Source: Schistosoma haematobium (lineage: Eukaryota > Platyhelminthes > Trematoda > Strigeidida > Schistosomatidae). From it: a stretch of 64,000 bases of DNA. Both the position numbers and the translations under genes were made by a program. Each line of letters begins with the position of its first letter. Within the stretch, counting starts at the first letter, position 1. This document shows positions 10,962-22,339 of the stretch, piece by piece. The notes below the pieces were generated by a model. That model saw only the letters and a list, made by a program, of their open reading frames with translations, did no database searches and had not been told where the DNA came from. The stretch spans positions 79,412,364-79,476,363 of the forward strand of contig NC_067196.1 in NCBI RefSeq assembly GCF_000699445.3, given 5' to 3'.

Positions 10962-11689
10962 ACTCTGTAATTAACTAGAATTTACATATGGTTAAAGTCT
11001 AAGTTTTCTTATTGTTAGTGGTATTAATCGCACTTGATGATAAACCTTTTTTTCTTCTATAGTTTAAACATGTGGGCATAACTTTTTATATGACATTTTA
11101 AGTTTCTTAAGTTTCATAGTATAATAATAGTGATATTGTATTCTATTCTTCGTGTTTTCTTTGTACAGTATATTGATTATAATGATAAAAGACTTTCGTA
11201 ACCATATTGAATTTCTCAAATTAATCTTATAAATGTATACTGTTAACAGTTAACTTTATTTACAGATTAGACGTGGAAATAATTTTAAATAACTTGAAAC
11301 CAAGCACTTTTACATTACATTTCTCTCTATTTGTATTATTATATTATCACTAGTTGTCAAGATGAGACTATAATCTATGAACAACCTTTAAGTGACTGTA
11401 AAGAGACCTTGAGAATGTCCATTTACATACTACATCTAAATGAGTGTTATAAATCAGTGTAAAGAATTAAGATTATTATTTTAACCTGTAATATTTAGAG
11501 TTAGAAATTATATATGTAGGGTTTTCATCATAAACCAACATCAGCTATAATACTAAAACTTTATTTAACGGAAGTATAAAACCCATTATCATAAATCTGA
11601 TTGATGATAATCTCACCAATGTCAAACTCATTAAAAAAAGAAAGAAAAATTATTTCTTATTGCTTGTTTTCTATTTTACTGATTGAGAC

Positions 11690-11885
11690 CATGAACCAAT
11701 TGATATTAGATCATGAATTGAAAACCTGAAAGCATTAGACGACCGTTTCATCCTATTGTAGTACTCCTAAGCAGTACACATCTACGATCCCGCTCGTGGG
11801 ATTCAAACACACGACATATTTGTCTCATGCCCAAACTCTCAATCCATAACTTCATAATCTCTACAACCCTATATATATATTTTTA
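11690..11885 (-). mobile_element. Ribozyme-SINE, minus copy upstream of the LIM1 exon
   Basis: Minus strand has a B-box-like GTTTGAATCCC and hammerhead remnants (GGATGAAACGG; core box CTTAGGA). It ends only a few bases before the LIM1 exon acceptor, so the repeat supplies part of the intron's 3' end. Confidence 0.65.
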
Positions 11886-11892
11886 ATTTTAG

Positions 11893-12260
11893 AAACATAA
11901 TTCTAAAGAATTATATCCAAATGAATTACAATGTAAAGGATGTAATCATCAAATTCATGATAAAATATTAATTTATTTAATAAAAAAAGATCAATTATTG
12001 AATGATATTAATCAAAAATCAATAAATGAACAAAATCAATATAAAAAACAATTAAAATTATCATCAAATTTATTAAATTCTAATTTTAAAAAACTTAATT
12101 ATTATTTCAATGAATTGAATCATATGAATCAATCTATAGAAATTTATCATATTAATTGTTTTAATTGTTATGAATGTGGTAATTGTTTAACACTGAACAA
12201 TAATGAAAGATGTTGGATATATCAAGAGAATAAAATTATTTGTATGAATTGTAGAATAAG
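11893..12260 (+). CDS. Lhx6/8: LIM-homeobox gene (Lhx6/8, Arrowhead class), exon encoding LIM domain 1
   Basis: Exon bounded by acceptor ...TTTTAATTTTAG and donor GTAAGT; an in-frame stop just upstream rules out a start here, so an earlier exon is needed and was not found. It encodes 122 residues plus two bases. The zinc-binding pattern is C14-x2-C17, then H86-x2-C89-x2-C92-x2-C95, then C117-x2-C120. The spacing from C17 to H86 is 68 residues, where LIM domains normally have about 16-23, so a ~50-residue Asn/Lys/Leu-rich insertion splits the first zinc finger. LIM domains of this class bind cofactors such as LDB/Chip and do not contact DNA. Numbering starts at this exon. Assigned by linkage to LIM2 and the homeodomain. 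Confidence 0.85.
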
Positions 12261-12344
12261 GTAAGTAAACAATATAAATGGTTTATTATATATTGTACAT
12301 TCAATGGAGTAGTTCACTGTATTTGATTACATGTTTGTTTAACT

Positions 12345-12480
12345 ATACTAAGAGTAAATTCAACAGTTCACCTGGTAATTTGGTCCAAGCTTAGACCATT
12401 CGCTGAAAGTTTACAAATACATTTTTCCTTTTTAATGTTTTACATTAAGTCGTCGCCAACATATTGTGAAACTACACTGG
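12345..12480. repeat. Dispersed repeat, GGCGAAACG family (copy 2)
   Basis: Diverged match to 53360-53580: CACCTGGTAATTTGGTCCAAG followed by TTTACAAATACATT and the TTACATTAAG / ATTGTGAAACTA segments in the same order. Confidence 0.5.
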
Positions 12481-13660
12481 AAGGTGTTTACGAACTTGAA
12501 TATATAAATTCCTAGAATATGTAGTAATACAACTTGTTCTACAGGAGTAGTTGAGTTGATAGATATAGAAAGAGGTGGCTAGTTTAGACAATTTATTTTT
12601 CAACCTCAGAGTGATCATTGAATGTATGGAAAATATTCATTGTGGTTTACGTGTATTAAAAGTTCTTTGAATTGATTTGCTTAACTTGAGTCTTAACGTT
12701 TTATTTGGTACATCACCTCTGAATTATAAGCGTATATATAGAGGCTTTTTATTTAAAGTTGGGGATTCAGTTGTAGAATTGTAGAATAAAGTAAGTAAAT
12801 AATACTAATAGTGTACTATTGTAAATTAATAGTTGTTTCCTTAGACAAAAATTCTAAGCACAATAGAAGGATATTGAAACTGATATGATTGTAAAATCTA
12901 ACTCAAAAAGATGCAATAGGATGGAAGTTGTCTATTTGATCTCTAAAATCTACATGTATTTTCATAGGTAATTTGTACCAGTGATTCTAAAAGAATATTT
13001 CCAATCCATGGGGAGAGAATTATTCATTGCTTTCTGTTTCAACGGTTCGTTATCTGAACTCAGTTTTAGATAAGGATTATCTTCAAAAGTATACAAATTA
13101 GGATATTCAAAATGTATTATACATTTTTTTATCCCAAAATTTTAATTCACAGCCACTAGATTTCTTATAACATTGTTAGGTAGTTCTTGAAGAAAAATAG
13201 TTGATATACTGAAGTCCTTCAAGGTGATTAACAAACAATCAAACTCCAACCTTTTGAAATTTGCCGAGGCAATAGCAATCGAACGTCTAAAACCAGATCT
13301 ATGCATACAAAAAGAGACAGTAATAGATCTTACTTTACCCTGGTAACAATACCCCCTCCTTTTTATTCATTTATTTCTCTATTTATTTATTGCGTCATTA
13401 CTCCAACTCTTTTAAATTACATCATACATAACTGAATGATTTCAATTCATATTTTCTTTATTACCATTCATCTATTTTCATGAGTTCTAATCACTGTTTC
13501 AATGTTCTGGAACTTTCCCTCCCAAACTCTATTTATTCGAGACAAAATTTTATGACCTCACTAACTCTATCGGAATCTTCACTACACCATGATACATTTA
13601 TTCATCTTTAATCACCCTCTTATGTATAAATATGTCAATACCTGTAATAATGTTGAATTT
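12481..13660. other. Intron 1 DNA, nothing recognised
   Basis: AT-rich, no exon-like open frame or repeat family recognised. Confidence 0.5.
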
Positions 13661-13664
13661 CAAA

Positions 13665-13750
13665 TATTTTAGGTTGTAAGCAGCTGATGAGAACCTAACA
13701 AAATAAAATGAATTCATATTATTCTGCACCACTCTTTGTTCTTGCTCTCT
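13665..13750 (-). repeat. Dispersed fold-back repeat C (copy 1)
   Basis: Contains GTTGTAAGCAGCTGATGAGA and AAAATGAATTCATATTATTC, followed by TTTGTTCTTGCTC. Same family as 15100-15173, 41585, 44605 and 49058-49416. Confidence 0.65.
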
Positions 13751-14090
13751 TTGAAGAATAGTTTCGTTTATACTGTATATTTTTTTGTTTTCTTCATTGG
13801 AAAAACCGATATTTTAGTAATTATTTTGAACTGTAATAGTTATTATCAAGAGTAATGAGATAATATTGATTATTTAAACTTAAAGCAGACTGATAACGTT
13901 AACTCCCTATTATCAATCGGTTCGACATTAGGAAACCGGTTGTTCATTCTGCCGGTTATTTTAAAAAGTTAACATTTGACCCACAAATGTTCATCACCAT
14001 TATATATATGTATATAATATAGCTCGCTTATTCCAGTGACAGTTGAAGATGATTCTCAGTTCCTTTTTTTAAAAAAATTACATTTGATAG

Positions 14091-14428
14091 ATATAAACAT
14101 TGTGGACGATGTCGACTTCAAGTACCAGAAGATATGAAAGTTCACAAATTAAATCGTGTACCATTTCACACAACATGTTTCACATGTTTCCAATGTGGTC
14201 GTCAATTACATCAAGGTGATAAATGTGGGATATTCAATAATGATGTATTATGTTATGAACATTATATGACTAAATTTTTATCATGGAAAGTATTAAATTT
14301 AGACACAGATTCAATAACTAACATGAATCAAATAGAACCTAGACAAATGGATAAACTACAACAATTTCCATATGATCAAGAAAATTTTTCAATCAATATG
14401 AATGAAACAAAAATTGATCGAAACTTTA
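14091..14428 (+). CDS. Lhx6/8: LIM-homeobox gene (Lhx6/8, Arrowhead class), exon encoding LIM domain 2
   Basis: Bounded by acceptor CATTTGATAG and donor GTAAGT; the single leading base completes the split Arg codon of the previous exon (phase 2 to phase 2). LIM2 is canonical: C127-x2-C130-x18-H149-x2-C152-x2-C155-x2-C158-x18-C177-x2-H180. The stretch FHTTCFTCFQCGRQL and VLCYEHY closely resembles LIM2 of Lhx6/Lhx8. A Gln/Asn-rich linker begins after it. The exon leaves one base (phase 1), which fits only the homeodomain exon 14.7 kb downstream. Very AT-rich codon use matches the other exons. Confidence 0.93.
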
Positions 14429-14639
14429 GTAAGTTTTCTCTTTTTCACTTGATATAATAATTCATTGCAACTAAGTTAATTGTATGCATTTTACGACTTT
14501 AATATTTGGGAATTTCTTTCTATGTTCATGTAAATACATTTATGAACAAAAAGTACATTCTTTATGTCTTTATGAAAGTTTCTAGTATGTAGAAAAAATG
14601 TGGGCCCAAATTCTATACATCAAAATTTGAAATTAAACC

Positions 14640-14930
14640 AGTCAAAGTTAGACAAAAAATTAAAACCCGGGAAACACTGGTGCACCATTTCCTCCTTGTA
14701 TTCCACGACCCTTCGGAGCAGGAATCGGATATGGAATTTTTGATCCTACGAGCAAATTCTCAACTTCCTGTCTACTGAACTGAAATTCAATGTACATTGA
14801 TGAGCAGTCTCATGACAGAACAAAACGACCATCCACTGTCACCATGTTTTCATTGGTTGTTTAACTCTATTAGATTCATGACATCAATGAAATTCAACAA
14901 TCTCCACACCTCTATACTGACAATCAGACG
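14640..14930 (+). mobile_element. Diverged ribozyme-SINE remnant
   Basis: Faint family match (ACGACCATCCACTGTCACC, then TTCATGACATCAATGAAATT and a terminal CTCCACACCTCTA). Low identity, no ribozyme core. Confidence 0.35.
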
Positions 14931-15099
14931 TTTATTTGAATTTAACTACAAGCATATCATCCATTTATTATTGAAAATTTAATTTTAAGTTAAATTTAAT
15001 TTCAACAATAATTTTGCATACTACATAGATTGAAAACTACTATAGAGACAGATAGTCAAGTAATACACTGTTTAACAATGTAATTTATAAATCGACATC

Positions 15100-15173
15100 T
15101 TTGTGATTTCATACACATAGTTCCCTTTATCATTTTGTAAAGAGCAAGAACAAAGTTTCTAGCTGAATAGCAT
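15100..15173 (+). repeat. Dispersed repeat C, left part split by the Mutator-like element
   Basis: Repeat C text (AGAGCAAGAACAAAG ... GAATAGCAT) is interrupted at 15173 and resumes at 18577 with GAATAGCATGAATTC. The uninterrupted paralogue at about 49070-49134 shows the joined sequence, which defines the insertion site. Confidence 0.8.
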
Positions 15174-16365
15174 GGTTGACATTAAGTAACCGGCCTATAT
15201 GATTCCCTACCACCCCTTTTAAAAAAATTGTGGGGTGTGAATGAAAAATTTAGGTATCATTGATTGGTGGACTTGTTTTGCAAGTGTGTGCTCAAGTGAT
15301 AATGAACAAACATTTTGTTACCTTTAATAATTTTGTGATTGGTCGTAAACTGTTCATCTTTGTAATCTGATTAGAAATCACAGCTGGAGCTGTGATTGGA
15401 TACCAGAATTTTCATTTTTTACATTTGAAATTTAATGATAATGAATAATTTTTTTGTGTAATCTTAGTCTTGAAAAAATTTAGACTTTTGAAGAAAAAGA
15501 CACCAACTTAATTGCATTACCATGCAATCCTACTGTTAGTGAATGTGTATTGGGATCAATTTTTGTTTTCCGATCAAGTATACCTTGAATTGAAGTCGTT
15601 AGTTATCGGAACAGGAATAATCATATGTATCTCAGTAAAAGAAAGTTTTTGGGAAAAAGCATCTGTAAACCGGTTTGAATATTTGATAATAGTGATTACT
15701 GAATGAGGTCGGTAGTCAAATATTTAATACCAAATTAATAAACAAATTATCACCAAAGTGTGTGCATAGGCTTTTTTGTAACACACGGTGTGTTAATGGG
15801 AAAAAGAAATCAACATATCAATAAATCATCATGATAAATTACTGGTTGCAATATGTATAATTCAGGTGAACCAACCGTAGACGATCATTTAATGAACTGA
15901 CTTTGACAGTATATGAAAGTAGTAATAAATTTTCCGAAAAAGATACTTAATATTTAGTAAAGGATTATTTTGTAAATGTTCATTCATAATGAGAATTAGA
16001 CAACGTTAGATTTAAATGTGGTTAATTTGTAAAAGTCCATTGAAACGGTTTATTGTGTTCACTTGTAAATTATTTGTAGTTCTGTATTTTAAAATTAATT
16101 TTTGGTCGTAATAAAAACTAGTTTGTTTAATCAGTCATGTGTGAATATTGTTAACCGCCGTAATATGAAACCTGAATTATCTAGACATTATGAATGTAAC
16201 CATTTTTGACAAGCATTTGAAATATCAGTTTCATGAAGTGTAAATGAACAAGCCTACGTCGTCTGACTGACTCAACAAATATTTATCGACTTTAAACGTA
16301 TAAATATGAGTAAGGTCAACTGTATCAATGAACATTTACAATGCTATTAGTATTATTTATTTTCC

Positions 16366-16396
<31 letters not shown>

Positions 16397-18576
16397 GTCA
16401 ATTGACAAGATTCAATTCTTGTACTATGTATTTCATTGACACAAAATTTTTGCATTTTCAATTTTCCTATAATGCTTAGTCACTTATTGTGACTGAACAC
16501 TTTACTGCAAATCATCCCGACCTTTAGTGAATGACCTTTTTAATTTGTAAATATATATATCGTTACAGATGTAAACGTTAACCATTGTTAACACATTACA
16601 TTGTCAAATTCATAAATGTCATGCCTTATTTTTGGACTTTATAAAATAATAAAATTATGGACTAATAACTGTATAGTGCGATGATGAAGTTAAGGAAAAC
16701 GATTGTTTCCTAAATTATTTTTGATTTTTGAATATTTTAAGGGAATATTTAACTGGTACAACGAGATTGTACCAGTCATAAATAGTTGATGAGGTGTGCA
16801 AATGAATACGGTGATATAATCAGTAGTTATGAATAACTATGGAGGCTTAGTTTACGATCAGACGTACTTCTTACGTACGCATAGTTCTGGTTTCAGGAAA
16901 TTTTAATATTAAACAAGAATATGAAGTTCTTGTTTTGTGTATCTATGAAACGGATAATATTCTTATTTCTTTTTACACTTACTGTATGACCTTTTATCAC
17001 CATCATCATTTCAATGATGATGGTTTCAACTTGTTTTCAAATGTCATTATTTTATTCCTAAATAAGTTAATTTTCTCAATTTCGTTTACTTCTCTATGAG
17101 CTTTAATCACATTCATCTTTGTAATTATCTTATTACATTCACTAATAAATGTCATCATAAGTTTATTGACCTAACGACAAAATTACGATTTTCACTCATT
17201 TAAAATATTCCTATTAAAATGTACTCAAAATGTACTTTTATTAGATAGTTTACAAATGTGTTACTAAAACATGAACGCTAATCACATTATTTTCAATATA
17301 AAATTACTAGATTAGTCTTCATTAGATGACAAAATCTTGTCTAAGTTTTCTTAACCTTTATATCTAATAAACGTTAGAAACAAGTTTACGAATACATGAA
17401 CGATAATCGCTTTTCCACTATTAATCTCTAAGGGATATCTAAATTCATGAGACATTAATAAGTGCTTAATCACTTGACCTTTGCGGCGGAAAAGTAGTAG
17501 ATAAAAAATAATGGAAATCAAATTGTGGGTGGCCCTGAAAAGGGCCTTTACTCGTTCTCGCGGTCGAACGTCATCACTATTAGTTTGTAATGGCGCCACA
17601 GATAGGACAGTGCACTGCTCGTACGTTCGGCGATGGGTCGTAGGCACAGAAGGTATGAAACATTGCTTCACATCTACAGAAAACCCAACCAACCGCAAAG
17701 CCCACCCAAGGATGTTATGTGAGCTTTCAATTTCCCGTAATCACCTATAGTGTACATTATAAATTGGCAAATTCCGTACCAGGAAGGTTCGCGTGTGAGA
17801 ACACTTTGTACCGCATATTGCAGACATCTTGAGCGGTCAGACATTTCCCATAAGATTGGTAAGCAAAATTCCTGATGTGGAATGCAGCGGTACCGGAAAT
17901 CAGCAGCGGTCTCACAGTTTCAAACTCCCATCCGTTAACCTGCGCATCCATGAATTACCCTGGTACCTCAGGGAATTGCACTCGTGATTGTGATGTACAT
18001 TCCCACGTACAACAGTCCAATAGCCGTCTATAATCTTACAAAACATAAATGCTGGACATTGGGTGTTCATAGAAGCCCTTCATTAAAAAAAATTATAAAA
18101 CAATTTACCAAATTACCTCCTCCGTCTAATACGTTGTGACGAACCGCTAGATCTTATACGCCCATTTCGCCAACACACAAATTTAATGTAGGATTTTTGA
18201 TCTCTGCCAATATGCGAATCTCTCACTACATAATGACTGTAAGTCGATCTTTCAAAATTTGTGATAGTGGTCTTTAACGCTTCAACCGATGGAAACGCAA
18301 CCAGAAACAAGGTAGTCAAAAAGACTTCCTCCATTTCCGTTACGTGGGAAACACCAGCGCTCGTACTCGGCACGTTACTCTGCTCCATAATGACGATTGA
18401 GATTGTGCTTCGTCGACAAGTACTGATAATTTATAACAATTTTCAAGACATAACTAACCAATTAAATCTAATTTTGGAACTAGCCATTTCATTGGACGAA
18501 ACACGGGATGAAAAATATTGTAATTTGGGGTTGGAAAATTTTTTTTAAAAAAATGGCCGGTCGGACAATATTATTC
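15174..18576. mobile_element. Mutator-like DNA transposon (MULE), copy 1
   Basis: A 3403-bp insertion flanked by the 9-bp direct repeat GAATAGCAT (15165-15173 and 18577-18585). Its outer 22 bp are an imperfect inverted pair: both ends carry ACCGGCC at exactly positions 16-22 and match at 13 of 22 sites. A 9-bp duplication is the hallmark of Mutator-like elements, and the minus strand encodes a FAR1/WRKY-GCM-like zinc finger typical of MULE proteins. No catalytic transposase domain was recognised, so this is probably a non-autonomous or decayed element. To my knowledge MULEs named Curupira are known from schistosomes; whether this is one cannot be decided here. It lies inside the Lhx6/8 intron. 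Confidence 0.82.
17757..18388 (-). pseudogene. MULE-encoded zinc-finger protein, N-terminal part (copy 1)
   Basis: Exon 1 (18388-18117, ATG start) encodes 90 residues with FPSVEALKTTITNFE and YIKFVCWRNGR, the beginning of a FAR1-type domain. Removing a 39-nt GT-AG intron (18116-18078) joins it in frame to CPAFMFCK...GYWTVVRGNVHHNHE, giving the Cys, Cys, His-x-His zinc pattern of the FAR1/WRKY-GCM fold that binds transposon ends or targets. The family's next segment (LLISGTAAFHIRNF ... CLTAQDVCNMRYKV) follows at 17951-17757 in another frame, so a frameshift or unrecognised splice lies near 17960. Nothing like the DDE transposase core was recognised downstream. Very short introns are known in schistosomes. 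Both copies share the same lesion. Confidence 0.72.
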
Positions 18577-18752
18577 GAATAGCATGAATTCATTTTTATT
18601 TGGTTGGTTCTCGTCAGCTGCTTACATCCTGTGATATTTAAAGTTATAATTACATAATGAGTTTAAATTACTTACATGAAAGAGTTTGGTTGGAAATTAT
18701 ATTAAAGACATATTCGTATAGTATAGAAAGGGTGTAAATAAAATTAATAGAC
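18577..18752 (+). repeat. Right flank of MULE copy 1 (repeat C and host DNA)
   Basis: Continues repeat C (GAATTCATTTTTATTTGG ... CTCGTCAGCTGCTTAC) and then intron DNA up to the duplication junction at 18752/18753. The same 176 bp recur at 22164-22339. Confidence 0.85.
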
Positions 18753-19951
18753 GGTTGACATTAAGTAACCGGCCTATATGATTCCCTACCACCCCTTTTA
18801 AAAAAATTGTGGGGTGTGAATGAAAAATTTAGGTATCATTGATTGGTGGACTTGTTTTGCAAGTGTGTGCTCAAGTGATAATGAACAAACATTTTGTTAC
18901 CTTTAATAATTTTGTGATTGGTCGTAAACTGTTCATCTTTGTAATCTGATTAGTTGAAATCGAAATCACATCTGGAGCTGTGATTGGATACCAGAATTTT
19001 CATTTTTTACATTTGAAATTTAATGATAATGAATAATTTTTTGTGTAATCTTAGTCTTGAAAAAAATTTAGACTTTTGAAGAAAAAGACACCAACTTAAT
19101 TGCATTACCATGCAATCCTACTGTTAGTGAATGTGTATTGGGATCAATTTTTGTTTTCCGATCAAGTATACCTTGAATTGAAGTCGTTAGTTATCGGAAC
19201 AGGAATAATCATATGTATCTCAGTAAAAGAAAGTTTTGGGAAAAAGCATCTGTAAACCGGTTTGAATATTTGATAATAGTGATTACTGAATGAGGTCGGT
19301 AGTCAAATATTTAATACCAAATTAATAAACAAATTATCACCAAAGTGTGTGCATAGGCTTTTTGTAACACACGGTGTGTTAATGGGAAAAAGAAATCAAC
19401 ATATCAATAAATCATCATGATAAATTACTGGTTGCAATATGTATAATTCAGGTGAACCAACCGTAGACGATCATTTAATGAACTGACTTTGACAGTATAT
19501 GAAAGTAGTAATAAATTTTCCGAAAAAGATACTTAATATTTAGTAAAGGATTATTTTGTAAATGTTCATTCATAATGAGAATTAGACAACGTTAGATTTA
19601 AATGTGGTTAATTTGTAAAAGTCCATTGAAACGGTTTATTGTGTTCACTTGTAAATTATTTGTAGTTCTGTATTTTAAAATTAATTTTTGGTCGTAATAA
19701 AAACTAGTTTGTTTAATCAGTCATGTGTGAATATTGTTAACCGCCGTAATATGAAACCTGAATTATCTAGACATTATGAATGTAACCATTTTTGACAAGC
19801 ATTTGAAATATCAGTTTCATGAAGTGTAAATGAACAAGCCTACGTCGTCTGACTGACTCAACAAATATTTATCGACTTTAAACGTATAAATATGAGTAAG
19901 GTCAACTGTATCAATGAACATTTACAATGCTATTAGTATTATTTATTTTCC

Positions 19952-19982
<31 letters not shown>

Positions 19983-22163
19983 GTCAATTGACAAGATTCA
20001 ATTCTTGTACTATGTATTTCATTGACACAAAATTTTTTGCATTTTCAATTTTCCTATAATGCTTAGTCACTTATTGTGACTGAACACTTTACTGCAAATC
20101 ATCCCGACCTTTAGTGAATGACCTTTTTAATTTGTAAATATATATATCGTTACAGATGTAAACGTTAACCATTGTTAACACATTACATTGTCAAATTCAT
20201 AAATGTCATGCCTTATTTTGGACTTTATAAAATAATAAAATTATGGACTAATAACTGTATAGTGCGATGATGAAGTTAAGGAAAACGATTGTTTCCTAAA
20301 TTATTTTTGATTTTTGAATATTTTAAGGGAATATTTAACTGGTACAACGAGATTGTACCAGTCATAAATAGTTGATGAGGTGTGCAAATGAATACGGTGA
20401 TATAATCAGTAGTTATGAATAACTATGGAGGCTTAGTTTACGATCAGACGTACTTCTTACGTACGCATAGTTCTGGTTTCAGGAAATTTTAATATTAAAC
20501 AAGAATATGAAGTTCTTGTTTTGTGTATCTATGAAACGGATAATATTCTTATTTCTTTTTACACTTACTGTATGACCTTTTATCACCATCATCATTTCAA
20601 TGATGATGGTTTCAACTTGTTTTCAAATGTCATTATTTTATTCCTAAATAAGTTAATTTTCTCAATTTCGTTTACTTCTCTATGAGCTTTAATCACATTC
20701 ATCTTTGTAATTATCTTATTACATTCACTAATAAATGTCATCATAAGTTTATTGACCTAACGACAAAATTACGATTTTCACTCATTTAAAATATTCCTAT
20801 TAAAATGTACTCAAAATGTACTTTTATTAGATAGTTTACAAATGTGTTACTAAAACATGAACGCTAATCACATTATTTTCAATATAAAATTACTAGATTA
20901 GTCTTCATTAGATGACAAAATCTTGTCTAAGTTTTCTTAACCTTTATATCTAATAAACGTTAGAAACAAGTTTACGAATACATGAACGATAATCGCTTTT
21001 CCACTATTAATCTCTAAGGGATATCTAAATTCATGAGACATTAATAAGTGCTTAATCACTTGACCTTTGCGGCGGAAAAGTAGTAGATAAAAAATAATGG
21101 AAATCAAATTGTGGGTGGCCCTGAAAAGGGCCTTTACTCGTTCTCGCGGTCGAACGTCATCACTATTAGTTTGTAATGGCGCCACAGATAGGACAGTGCA
21201 CTGCTCGTACGTTCGGCGATGGGTCGTAGGCACAGAAGGTATGAAACATTGCTTCACATCTACAGAAAACCCAACCAACCGCAAAGCCCACCCAAGGATG
21301 TTATGTGAGCTTTCAATTTCCCGTAATCACCTATAGTGTACATTATAAATTGGCAAATTCCGTACCAGGAAGGTTCGCGTGTGAGAACACTTTGTACCGC
21401 ATATTGCAGACATCTTGAGCGGTCAGACATTTCCCATAAGATTGGTAAGCAAAATTCCTGATGTGGAATGCAGCGGTACCGGAAATCAGCAGCGGTCTCA
21501 CAGTTTCAAACTCCCATCCGTTAACCTGCGCATCCATGAATTACCCTGGTACCTCAGGGAATTGCACTCGTGATTGTGATGTACATTCCCACGTACAACA
21601 GTCCAATAGCCGTCTATAATCTTACAAAACATAAATGCTGGACATTGGGTGTTCATAGAAGCCCTTCATTAAAAAAAATTATAAAACAATTTACCAAATT
21701 ACCTCCTCCGTCTAATACGTTGTGACGAACCGCTAGATCTTATACGCCCATTTCGCCAACACACAAATTTAATGTAGGATTTTTGATCTCTGCCAATATG
21801 CGAATCTCTCACTACATAATGACTGTAAGTCGATCTTTCAAAATTTGTGATAGTGGTCTTTAACGCTTCAACCGATGGAAACGCAACCAGAAACAAGGTA
21901 GTCAAAAAGACTTCCTCCATTTCCGTTACGTGGGAAACACCAGCGCTCGTACTCGGCACGTTACTCTGCTCCATAATGACGATTGAGATTGTGCTTCGTC
22001 GACAAGTACTGATAATTTATAACAATTTTCAAGACATAACTAACCAATTAAATCTAATTTTTGGAACTAGCCATTTCATTGGACGAAACACGGGATGAAA
22101 AATATTGTAATTTGGGGTTGGAAAATTTTTTTAAAAAAAATGGCCGGTCGGACAATATTATTC
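18753..22163. mobile_element. Mutator-like transposon, copy 2 (inside duplication unit 2)
   Basis: Same element as copy 1 with near-complete identity. It is flanked by GAATAGCAT only on the right (22164-22172), showing that it arose by duplication and not by an independent insertion. Confidence 0.82.
21343..21974 (-). pseudogene. MULE-encoded zinc-finger protein, N-terminal part (copy 2)
   Basis: Exon 1 at 21974-21703, 39-nt intron 21702-21664 and the continuation to 21343 repeat copy 1 exactly, including the apparent frameshift. See 17757-18388 for domains. Confidence 0.7.
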
Positions 22164-22339
22164 GAATAGCATGAATTCATTTTTATTTGGTTGGTTCTCG
22201 TCAGCTGCTTACATCCTGTGATATTTAAAGTTATAATTACATAATGAGTTTAAATTACTTACATGAAAGAGTTTGGTTGGAAATTATATTAAAGACATAT
22301 TCGTATAGTATAGAAAGGGTGTAAATAAAATTAATAGAC

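Larger units (their letters stand above)
15174..18752 (+). repeat. Tandem duplication, unit 1
   Basis: Unit of 3579 bp comprising the MULE and 176 bp of its right flank, repeated immediately at 18753-22339. The differences seen are mainly single-base homopolymer changes plus one ~9-bp indel (near 15370/18955). Confidence 0.95.
18753..22339 (+). repeat. Tandem duplication, unit 2
   Basis: Second 3587-bp unit. It starts directly with the transposon's left terminal bases (GGTTGACATT) after AATTAATAGAC, with no copy of the GAATAGCAT duplication on its left, and ends with the same AATTAATAGAC before unique DNA at 22340. Confidence 0.95.

Noticed and set aside
16975..17015. Short palindrome CATCATCATTTCAATGATGATG as a regulatory hairpin
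   Set aside because: Present in both duplicate units but with no promoter, RNA or motif context; chance in AT-rich DNA is likely.
17351..17750. Open frames at 17351-17698 (-) and 17511-17750 (+), repeated at 20937 and 21097
   Set aside because: They overlap each other on opposite strands, resemble no family, and their repetition comes from the tandem duplication, not from independent conservation.
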